A stretch of DNA of 5,202 nucleotides, taken from NCBI GenBank assembly GCA_028288395.1, contig JAQBNV010000200.1, positions 1 to 5,202 of the forward strand, read 5' to 3'. Numbering within the stretch: the first letter of the stretch is position 1; every line of letters starts with the position of its first letter. Of this stretch, positions 1 to 5,202 are shown piece by piece. The translations under genes were made by a program, and so were the position numbers. A model generated the notes under the pieces. The model saw only the letters and a list, made by a program, of their open reading frames with translations. It did not search any database and was not told where the DNA came from. Origin of the DNA: Adhaeribacter sp. Lineage in GTDB: Bacteria > Bacteroidota > Bacteroidia > Cytophagales > Hymenobacteraceae.

Positions 1-528
1 TACCACGATTTAAGCAAAAAAGAATACCAGCACTTAGTGGGCATCAATTCGCCTGATTTTGTACTCATGTTTATTCCCATCGAACCGGCTTTTAATTTGG
101 CCATGCAGCACGACCGCGAATTATTTATGGATGCCCTGAACCATAATATTGTTTTTGTAACCACATCTACCCTGCTGGCTACTTTACGTACCGTAGAAGG
201 CGTCTGGAAACAGGAAAATCAAAAAAATAATGTCCTCCGGATAGCCAAAGAAAGCGGCCTGCTTTACGATAAGTTTGTGGGTTTTGTAGAAGACCTGAAA
301 GCAATCGGCCGGCAACTGGATAACAGCCAGACCAGCTACCAGGCGGCTCTTAATAAATTAACGGAAGGCAAAGGAAACTTAATAAAAAAAGTGGAGCAAC
401 TGAAGAAATTAGGTGCCCGCACCAGCAAATCATTGGACCCCGGATTGGTGAAAGAGGCCGGCGGCGAACCACATCTGTCCTTGCCGGAATATGCCGATGA
501 TAATTTATTAAACCAGCATGTATCCTAA
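1..528 (+). CDS. rmuC: DNA recombination protein RmuC, C-terminal part (5' end outside window)
   Basis: The frame is open from base 1 and ends at TAA 526-528, giving 175 visible residues; the true start lies upstream. GTG at 37 is an internal valine codon, because the preceding 12 codons read on in family-like sequence. The core motif SPDFVLMFIPIEPAF, followed by an alternating helical stretch with TLLATLRTVEGVWKQE, is typical of the RmuC domain, a nuclease-like fold linked in E. coli to limiting inversions at short repeats. RmuC proteins usually have an N-terminal membrane anchor and a long coiled coil; both would be in the missing part. The last 70 or so residues are charged and helical (LKAIGRQLDNS to VEQLKKLGA), as is usual downstream of the domain. 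The gene is on the same strand as the next gene, 60 bases away, and may or may not share its transcript. Family assignment is firm; the precise biochemical role is poorly known for the family as a whole. Confidence 0.9.
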   Translation, partial: YHDLSKKEYQHLVGINSPDFVLMFIPIEPAFNLAMQHDRELFMDALNHNIVFVTTSTLLATLRTVEGVWKQENQKNNVLRIAKESGLLYDKFVGFVEDLKAIGRQLDNSQTSYQAALNKLTEGKGNLIKKVEQLKKLGARTSKSLDPGLVKEAGGEPHLSLPEYADDNLLNQHVS

Positions 529-588
529 ATCATAACCAGTTTCTGCTGGATTAAATTTAAATTAAAAGATAAACTTAAAACCTGAATC

Positions 589-1476
589 ATGGAATCTATA
601 ACTTTAAATATTGGCGGCGTACCCGAACATTTTAACCTTCCCTGGCACCTGGCTCTGGAAAGTGGATTGTTCCGGGAAAAAGGATTAGATGTAAAATGGC
701 AGGATTATCCCGGTGGCACCGGCGCCATGGCGAAAGATTTACGCAGCGGCGATTTAGACCTGGCCGTTTTATTAACCGAAGGCATTGTAGCCGATATAGT
801 TAAAGGTAATCCGAGTAAAATAATTAGTGTATATGTCTCTTCGCCGCTGCTCTGGGGAATTCACGTGCCGGCTTCTTCTGCATTACAGGATGTCTCTGAA
901 TTGGCCGATAAACGATACGCCATTAGCCGGATGGGTTCAGGATCGCACCTGATGGCTTTTGTGCATGCGTCGCAGCAAGGCTGGGACCCTACTAATCTGC
1001 AACTGATACCGGTAGGAGATTTAAACGGTGCCCGGGAAGCTTTTGAAAATAACCAGGCCGATGTTTTTATGTGGGAAAAATACATGACAAAACCCCTGGT
1101 CGATAGCGGAGAATTCCGGCGGGTTGGTGAGTGCCCTACCCCCTGGCCTTGCTTTATGATAGCGGCGCGTCAGGAAATTATAGATAAATATACCCCCGAA
1201 CTTCAAAAACTACTCGCCGTTATTCACCAGACCAACGAGGCATTTATGCAAAATTCGGCCTCGCCCCAAATGGTTGCCAAACATTTCCGTTTAAAACCCG
1301 AAGATGCAGCCACCTGGTTTAGCGCTACCCATTGGGCCACCGATGCCACCGTACCATTAGATACAATAGAAACGGTAACGGACACCTTGTTTTCCCTGGA
1401 TCTGATTCCGGAGAAACCCGATCCGGCTAGTTTGATAGCCAGTTTAACCGGAATTCAACCATCCGGAAATAAATAA
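589..1476 (+). CDS. Substrate-binding-protein fold protein, Ca3427-like (NMT1/THI5 relative), no signal peptide
   Basis: A 295-residue protein with the type 2 periplasmic-binding fold. It begins almost directly with the first beta strand (ITLNIGGVPEHFNLPWHLA, residues 4-22), followed by the ESGLFREKGLDVKW segment and the family motif PGGTGAMAKDLRSGDLDLAV, then LLTEGIVADIVKG. The pairing of VPEHF near the N-terminus with (P/S)GTGAM and LTEG is what I recall of the Ca3427-like subgroup, related to NMT1/THI5 thiamine-precursor proteins and to sulfonate/taurine binding proteins. No hydrophobic leader or lipobox precedes the domain, so it is predicted to be cytoplasmic, and no ABC permease or ATPase gene is next to it. 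The ligand is therefore unknown; a pyrimidine- or thiamine-related role would be a guess. The ATG at 589 is chosen because the domain starts right after it and the preceding sequence is AT-rich and non-coding. There is no Shine-Dalgarno sequence, as expected in Bacteroidota. Only 18 bases separate its stop from the M2 peptidase, suggesting one operon. Confidence 0.8.
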   Translation: MESITLNIGGVPEHFNLPWHLALESGLFREKGLDVKWQDYPGGTGAMAKDLRSGDLDLAVLLTEGIVADIVKGNPSKIISVYVSSPLLWGIHVPASSALQDVSELADKRYAISRMGSGSHLMAFVHASQQGWDPTNLQLIPVGDLNGAREAFENNQADVFMWEKYMTKPLVDSGEFRRVGECPTPWPCFMIAARQEIIDKYTPELQKLLAVIHQTNEAFMQNSASPQMVAKHFRLKPEDAATWFSATHWATDATVPLDTIETVTDTLFSLDLIPEKPDPASLIASLTGIQPSGNK

Positions 1477-1494
1477 TCATACCCAACAACTCCC

Positions 1495-3282
1495 ATGAAA
1501 AAACTATTCATTTCCGGTGTAGCGCTGGCACTGCTTTGGTCCTGCGAAAATAAAAAAGCTAACCAGCAGGAGGCAGATGCTTATATAAAGGAATATAGCC
1601 AACAGTTCCAAAAATTATATACGCTATCGGCTGAGGCCGAATGGAACTCGAATATTCGTATTGTAGAAGGCGACTCTTCGAACGCTATTGCTACCCGCCA
1701 GGCCAACGAAGCCATGGCCGCCTTTACAGGCAGTGAGGAAAACATTAAAAAAACGCGTGACCTGCTGGAAGATAAAAATAACCTGACGGACCTGCAGGTA
1801 AAACAATTGGAAGCTATTCTTTTTGCGGCGGCCAATAATCCCCAAACAGTACCGGAGGTAGTTAAAAAACGGATCAAAGCGGAAACCGAGCAAACCGAGA
1901 AATTATTTGGCTTCGACTTTAAACTCAGCGGTAAATCCGTATCAACCAACCAGATAGATTCTATTCTGCGGGAAGAAAGGAACCTGGATAAACGGCAACA
2001 AGCCTGGGAAGCCAGCAAAGAGGTAGGCAAAGTTTTAAAAAGCGGGCTGGTTAATTTACGCAACCTGCGCAACGAAACGGTACAGGCCCTCGGTTATGAT
2101 GATTATTTCAGCTACCAGGCTTCCGACTACGGCATGCAACGCGCCGAAATGATGGACCTCATGCGCCGGATTAACCAGGAGTTGTTGCCGTTGTACCGCG
2201 AACTTCACACGTATGCCCGGTACGAGCTGGCTAAGAAATACAAACAGCCGCAGGTACCGGATTTATTGCCGGCACATTGGCTGCCAAACCGCTGGGGCCA
2301 GGACTGGAGTAGTATTGTGGCGGTGGAAGGCATAAACCTGGACCAGGTTTTACGTGCTAAAGGTCCCGAATGGCAGGTGCAGCAGGCCGAACGTTTTTAC
2401 CAGAGTTTGGGCTTCCCCGCCCTGCCCAAAAGTTTTTACGAGAAATCAAGTTTATACCCGGTTCCGGCGGGCGCTCCTTATAAGAAAAATAACCATGCCT
2501 CGGCCTGGCACATGGATTTGGATAAAGACGTGCGAAGCCTTATGAGCGTAGAACCCAATTCGGAATGGTACGAAACCACCCACCATGAATTAGGTCATGT
2601 GTATTATTTTATGACCTATTCTAACCCGGAAGTTCCGGTGTTGTTGCGGGGCGGTGCTAACCGGGCTTTTCACGAAGCTATGGGTAGTTTAATGGGGCTA
2701 GCAGCCATGCAAAAACCCTTTTTGGTTCAGCTGAACCTCATTAATCCTGCTACCAAAACCGATGAGGTGCAATCACTATTAAAGGAAGCCCTGAATTATG
2801 TAGTTTTTATTCCGTTTGCCTCGGGGGTGATGAGCGAATTTGAACATGATCTCTATGCCAAAAACCTGGACCCAAAAGATTTCAACCAGCGGTGGTGGGA
2901 ATTATCGGCCCAGTACCAGGGAATGGCACCGCCTACGCAGCGCGGACCTGAATTTGCCGATGCTGCTTCCAAAACACATATAAACGACGACCCGGCACAA
3001 TATTATGATTATGCTTTGTCTTATATAATCCTTTTTCAACTCCACGATCACATCGCCAAGAATATACTAAAACAAGACCCACATGCCACCAATTATTACG
3101 GCAACAAAGCAGTAGGCCAGTTTCTGACCAGCATCATGTATCCGGGCGAAAGCGGGGACTGGCGGAAAATGCTGAAAGAAAAAACCGGGGAGGATTTAAG
3201 CGCCCGGGCCATGGTAGCCTATTTTGAACCTTTAATGCAATATCTTAAGGTGCAGAATAAAGGGCGAAAATATACCATGTAA
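1495..3282 (+). CDS. M2 family (ACE-like) zinc metallopeptidase, predicted lipoprotein
   Basis: A 595-residue relative of angiotensin-converting enzyme, expected to act as a dipeptidyl carboxypeptidase on peptides outside the cytoplasm. Residues 1-17 form a lipoprotein signal: KK, a hydrophobic run, then LWS-C17 (Trp at -2 is unusual for a lipobox). The following stretch to about residue 140 is helical and charged. Conserved catalytic parts are the HASAW segment (H334-W338), the zinc motif H364-E-L-G-H368 with E365 as catalytic base, and GANRAFHEA supplying the third zinc ligand E394. K493, H495, Y503 and Y506 correspond by eye to human testis ACE Lys511, His513, Tyr520 and Tyr523, with one extra residue between the histidine and the tyrosines. 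The C-terminal FQLHDHI and AMVAYFEPLMQYL segments also match the family to the end, so the gene looks full length. The spacing H368 to E394 is 26 residues, two more than in ACE, and the arginines of both ACE chloride sites appear replaced (S471, D505). It lies 18 bases after the binding-protein gene and ends before a strong terminator. Peptide substrates are not predictable from sequence. Confidence 0.93.
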   Translation: MKKLFISGVALALLWSCENKKANQQEADAYIKEYSQQFQKLYTLSAEAEWNSNIRIVEGDSSNAIATRQANEAMAAFTGSEENIKKTRDLLEDKNNLTDLQVKQLEAILFAAANNPQTVPEVVKKRIKAETEQTEKLFGFDFKLSGKSVSTNQIDSILREERNLDKRQQAWEASKEVGKVLKSGLVNLRNLRNETVQALGYDDYFSYQASDYGMQRAEMMDLMRRINQELLPLYRELHTYARYELAKKYKQPQVPDLLPAHWLPNRWGQDWSSIVAVEGINLDQVLRAKGPEWQVQQAERFYQSLGFPALPKSFYEKSSLYPVPAGAPYKKNNHASAWHMDLDKDVRSLMSVEPNSEWYETTHHELGHVYYFMTYSNPEVPVLLRGGANRAFHEAMGSLMGLAAMQKPFLVQLNLINPATKTDEVQSLLKEALNYVVFIPFASGVMSEFEHDLYAKNLDPKDFNQRWWELSAQYQGMAPPTQRGPEFADAASKTHINDDPAQYYDYALSYIILFQLHDHIAKNILKQDPHATNYYGNKAVGQFLTSIMYPGESGDWRKMLKEKTGEDLSARAMVAYFEPLMQYLKVQNKGRKYTM

Positions 3283-3307
3283 GGTTTTGATATATTCGAA
3301 AGTTTAA

Positions 3308-3350
3308 GTTAAACAAAAGAGCCGGATAATTTCCGGCTCTTTTGTTTAAC
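3308..3350. terminator. Bidirectional intrinsic terminator between convergent genes
   Basis: A perfect 18-bp inverted repeat (arms 3308-3325 and 3333-3350, loop ATAATTT at 3326-3332). The inner part of the stem is GAGCCGG/CCGGCTC and the outer part is A-rich on the left and T-rich on the right (AAACAAAA / TTTTGTTT), so a U-rich tract follows the GC core in either direction. It starts 25 bases after the stop of the M2 peptidase and lies 28 bases beyond the stop of the convergent pirin gene. It is expected to end transcription of both. Confidence 0.9.
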
Positions 3351-3378
3351 ACAAGTATTTAAAATTAATTTTAATCGC

Positions 3379-4095
3379 TTAATAATTGGCCGGTATGGCC
3401 GGAACATCTATGAATATAAAATTACTGTCTTTAGCAGCTTTAAGGGTAATTAAATCCACATCGTCGATCCGGAGTTGGTCGTGTGGCAGCACCTGATAGC
3501 CATTCACGAACAGCTCGCCTTCGGTAAGATAAAGCAGGGTTTTACGAATAGGAAAAGTCTGGAAATTATATTCTTTATCTTCCTGCAAATTACCGTAATA
3601 GACCGTTGAATTAGAATTCATGTACACGACATCTTCGAGTACTTTCTGGCCCGTCACCAATGGAATCAGCTCATTTTTAGTATCCAGAAAATCAATCCGC
3701 TTTTGTTCGTAAGAAGGTGCCAATCCTTTTTTATTAGAGAAAAACCACAATTGGTATAAATGAAGTTCCTCTTCTTTATCGTTCCTTTCGGAGTGGGTTA
3801 TACCGGTTCCGGCCGTCATGCGTTGCACTTCTCCGGCGCTGATGGTGGTTTTATTACCTAAACTATCTTCATGGGCGACCTCGCCGGCCAACACTATTGT
3901 TACTATTTCCATTTCGGAGTGCGGGTGCTGCGGAAATCCACTTTTCGGCGCTATCACATCATCGTTAAATACCCGTAACGGCCCAAACTGTACATTATTC
4001 GGATCGTAATAATCAGCAAAAGAGAATAGAAAATGAGATTTAAGCCAGCCGGCCGAAGTGACGTGCCTGTCAGCAGCTTTAATGAGTTCTGTCAT
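3379..4095 (-). CDS. Pirin family protein (bicupin, YhhW-like)
   Basis: A 238-residue protein covering the full two-cupin pirin fold; E. coli YhhW is of similar size (about 231). The N-terminal cupin carries the complete metal set: H57 and H59 in GFPQHPHSEMEIVT, and H101 and E103 in TAGTGITHSERN, which correspond to the iron/zinc ligands of characterised pirins. The segments FGPLRVFNDD and the glycine-rich loop AGEVQRMTAGTG are also diagnostic. The C-terminal cupin (about residues 140-238, LLYLTEGELFVNG) shows no equivalent ligand set, as is normal. Some members have quercetin 2,3-dioxygenase activity in vitro, but the physiological substrate in bacteria is generally unknown, so I would not assign one. 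The protein should be cytoplasmic, as there is no leader. The ATG at 4095 gives the expected family N-terminus. It is separated from the upstream repressor gene by a terminator, so it probably has its own promoter in the approximately 95 AT-rich bases before it. Confidence 0.93.
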   Translation of the reverse strand: MTELIKAADRHVTSAGWLKSHFLFSFADYYDPNNVQFGPLRVFNDDVIAPKSGFPQHPHSEMEIVTIVLAGEVAHEDSLGNKTTISAGEVQRMTAGTGITHSERNDKEEELHLYQLWFFSNKKGLAPSYEQKRIDFLDTKNELIPLVTGQKVLEDVVYMNSNSTVYYGNLQEDKEYNFQTFPIRKTLLYLTEGELFVNGYQVLPHDQLRIDDVDLITLKAAKDSNFIFIDVPAIPANY

Positions 4096-4191
4096 GGTTG
4101 CGGTATATTAATTCTCCTGGGTAAGAGCTATATTTAGAAAAACATATAATTATTACGGCAATCCGACGCGTAAGTTATTTATCCAGCTTTC

Positions 4192-4225
4192 AAAAAAATC
4201 CTCCCGGTAATATTCCGGGAGGATT
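4192..4225 (-). terminator. Intrinsic terminator of the S24 repressor gene
   Basis: A perfect 11-bp inverted repeat (arms 4197-4207 and 4215-4225, 7-base loop 4208-4214) with a GC-rich core CCTCCCGG/CCGGGAGG. Read on the minus strand it is followed by a run of seven T (complement of the A run at 4192-4198, partly inside the stem). It begins 21 bases after the TAG stop of the repressor gene and lies just over 100 bases upstream of the pirin start, so it should separate the two transcripts. On the plus strand there is no T run, so it looks one-directional. Confidence 0.88.
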
Positions 4226-4246
4226 AAGCTCGTTGTTATAAGGCGA

Positions 4247-5023
4247 CTACGCCCGCTTTAACTTAATTACTTCCTGCTGCAGGTCCATCACAATAGAAGT
4301 AAGTTTGCTCAAAGAAAAATCGGCAATCGGAAAACTGTTGCTGATATAGGCTTTAGCTTCCCATATTTCGTAAATATCATTTACGCCTAACTCGTAAGGA
4401 TGAAACACTGGATTATCGGAATGCAGGCGCAATGTTGAATCAGATTTAATTTTGTTATAAACCCGTTTAAACACTACACCCTCCTGCTGACTAACCAAAA
4501 TGCAGGGAGTACCGTCTTTGATAGTAACCCAGTCTTCAATATATTTCCCGATAATAACCGTACCGGAAGCAATAGGCAACATAGAATCGCCTTTTATTTC
4601 AAAAGCCCGGTGGGTGCCGGTAGTGTTAAGCATCGGTAACCGGAACTTTGGTAGTTCTTCAATAAATTCCGGATCAGCGTATCCATTCAGGTAACCTGCG
4701 CTAGCCTTATAAGGTACCAATTCAATATTTTCCCGGTTATCCTGATCTATGGTAATAGCAAGAACCCGCAATTTGCCGCCATCAGTACCATTTTGTATTT
4801 CTTTTGAAGCCTCTGGTTTGTTTTTACTTAGTTCGAGCGTAACCAGCTGATCCAAGGAAACCTCAAACAAACGGGAAATATTTACTAAAGTGCTTAGCCG
4901 GGGCTCTGCCCGACCCTCTTCATACGCACCGACTAAGGACCTTTTTATATTTAGTTTTTCGGCTAACTGGGCTTGGGTTAAACCATTTTTTTTCCGAAGG
5001 AACTTTAAGTTGTTATCAACCAT
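4247..5023 (-). CDS. LexA/CI-like transcriptional repressor: XRE helix-turn-helix plus S24 peptidase domain
   Basis: A 258-residue regulator. Residues 5-61 form an XRE/Cro-CI DNA-binding domain, with TQAQLAEKLNIKRSLVGAYEEGR (16-38) as the helix-turn-helix. A polar linker (about 64-84) leads to the S24 domain. This has an Ala-Gly pair (A109-G110, in YKASAGY) placed where LexA and CI cleave themselves, the nucleophile S147 in KGDSMLP, and the general base K186 in VVFKRVY, 39 residues later, close to the LexA spacing. The dyad is thus intact, and the protein could in principle self-cleave on RecA activation; whether it does is inference, since many Bacteroidota homologues serve as ordinary host regulators. 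The last 25 residues (LTSIVMDLQQEVIKLKRA) look like a short amphipathic helix not found in E. coli LexA. The ATG at 5023 gives the normal family start right before the first helix. No phage genes are visible nearby. Palindromes upstream suggest autoregulation. Confidence 0.92.
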   Translation of the reverse strand: MVDNNLKFLRKKNGLTQAQLAEKLNIKRSLVGAYEEGRAEPRLSTLVNISRLFEVSLDQLVTLELSKNKPEASKEIQNGTDGGKLRVLAITIDQDNRENIELVPYKASAGYLNGYADPEFIEELPKFRLPMLNTTGTHRAFEIKGDSMLPIASGTVIIGKYIEDWVTIKDGTPCILVSQQEGVVFKRVYNKIKSDSTLRLHSDNPVFHPYELGVNDIYEIWEAKAYISNSFPIADFSLSKLTSIVMDLQQEVIKLKRA

Positions 5024-5043
5024 AAGCCTTAAAAATTTAAAGT

Positions 5044-5057
5044 ATAAATATATTTAT
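5044..5057. promoter_or_regulatory. Candidate operator: 14-bp perfect palindrome before the repressor gene
   Basis: ATAAATATATTTAT is perfectly self-complementary and ends 20 bases before the repressor's ATG (minus strand). Its position close to the start, overlapping where transcription would begin if TAAATTTA at 5064-5071 is the -7 box, would suit negative autoregulation by an XRE-type dimer. It consists only of A and T, so chance symmetry or DNA bending are real alternatives. Confidence 0.4.
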
Positions 5058-5087
5058 CTACGGTAAATTTAAGAAAACGCCTGCATT

Positions 5088-5140
5088 TTTACTAATTATT
5101 TTAGTCTATTTTTGATAATACCCCATCTTTAATTAGTAAA
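5088..5140. repeat. 11-bp inverted repeat flanking a promoter-like box
   Basis: TTTACTAATTA (5088-5098) and its exact complement TAATTAGTAAA (5130-5140) are separated by 31 bases; arm centres lie 42 bases apart, about four helical turns. A further TTAGT (5101-5105) makes ACTAA-N5-TTAGT with the left arm, so three copies of the ACTAA half-site occur. The loop is too long and AT-rich for a good terminator. The arrangement looks more like paired protein-binding sites, possibly for the neighbouring repressor. Confidence 0.45.
5107..5114 (+). promoter_or_regulatory. Candidate Bacteroidota -7 promoter box (TAnnTTTG)
   Basis: TATTTTTG matches the Bacteroidota sigma-A -7 consensus TAnnTTTG at every fixed position and reads rightward, away from the repressor gene. 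It sits at the centre of the 5088-5140 dyad. No good TTTG-type -33 element is found at the usual distance; the nearest is a plain T run at about 5086-5090. It would drive a gene beyond the right edge of the window. Confidence 0.35.
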
Positions 5141-5202
5141 TTTTTTTTGAACCGTTATCATCCTTTACCCAAGGATTTCTTTATTCCATAAAGGTTTGAA
5201 AA

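Larger units (their letters stand above)
5024..5202. other. AT-rich regulatory region upstream of the S24 repressor
   Basis: This stretch contains no supported coding sequence; there is no ATG on the plus strand from 5115 to the end. It carries a 14-bp palindrome (5044-5057), two copies of AAATTTAA (5033-5040 and 5065-5072), an 11-bp dyad (5088-5140), a perfect TAnnTTTG box on the plus strand (5107-5114), and a smaller dyad ATCCTT-TACCC-AAGGAT (5160-5176). The density of symmetric elements suits a promoter-operator region for the repressor and possibly a divergent gene to the right of the window. AT-rich DNA produces short palindromes by chance, so individual elements are weaker evidence than the cluster. 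Confidence 0.55.

Noticed and set aside
37..60. GTG at 37 as the start of the first gene
   Set aside because: The same frame is open to base 1 and the upstream codons (YHDLSKKEYQHL) fit the RmuC domain, so the gene is cut by the window edge rather than starting here.
536..549. Small hairpin CCAG-TTTCTG-CTGG after rmuC
   Set aside because: The arms are only four bases with no T run after them, so it is not a convincing terminator.
1581..2072. Long open frame on the minus strand inside the M2 peptidase gene
   Set aside because: It lies wholly antisense to a clearly recognisable gene, and its translation is rich in Ser, Arg and Phe with no recognisable motif; it is a shadow frame.
4139..4146. 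Minus-strand TATGTTTT as a -7 box for the pirin gene
   Set aside because: It matches TAnnTTTG at all but the last position, but the nearest TTG is only 12 bases upstream rather than about 19-21, so support is too weak to annotate.
5160..5176. ATCCTT-TACCC-AAGGAT dyad as a separate operator or terminator
   Set aside because: The arms are only six bases with a five-base spacer and no T tract; mentioned within the upstream region but too weak alone.
4247..5202. Prophage or integrative element marked by a CI-like repressor
   Set aside because: No integrase, structural phage gene, attachment-site repeat or tRNA is visible, and base composition looks like that of the neighbours.

Overview
The window looks like ordinary chromosome from a Bacteroidota bacterium, probably of the Cytophagales/Hymenobacteraceae type (an inference from protein flavour, not a measured placement). 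Supporting signs are the lack of Shine-Dalgarno sequences before the starts, AT-rich intergenic DNA, a lipoprotein M2 (angiotensin-converting-enzyme type) peptidase, and a TAnnTTTG-type promoter box. Genes are densely packed with no tRNA, rRNA, CRISPR array or insertion sequence. No stretch longer than 300 bases lacks a gene.

Left half, + strand: the C-terminal part of an RmuC-type DNA recombination protein (cut by the window's left edge) is followed after 60 bases by a periplasmic-binding-protein fold protein without a signal peptide (Ca3427-like/NMT1-THI5 relative). After only 18 bases comes a predicted outer-surface or periplasmic lipoprotein peptidase of family M2. The last two are probably co-transcribed. 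An 18-bp perfect inverted repeat with A/T flanks ends this unit and also serves the convergent gene opposite.

Right half, - strand: a pirin-family bicupin with all four metal ligands, and upstream of it a LexA/CI-like repressor (XRE helix-turn-helix plus S24 peptidase domain) with a complete Ser-Lys dyad and an Ala-Gly cleavage site. A clear intrinsic terminator separates the two, so pirin is probably transcribed on its own. The 179 bases upstream of the repressor hold several palindromes and a perfect TAnnTTTG box pointing out of the window, suggesting a divergent, repressor-controlled promoter region for a gene not visible here.

I see no clearly new multi-gene system. The points most worth a second look are the repressor's operator-like region, the orphan leaderless binding protein paired with the M2 peptidase, and the loss of the chloride-site arginines in that peptidase.
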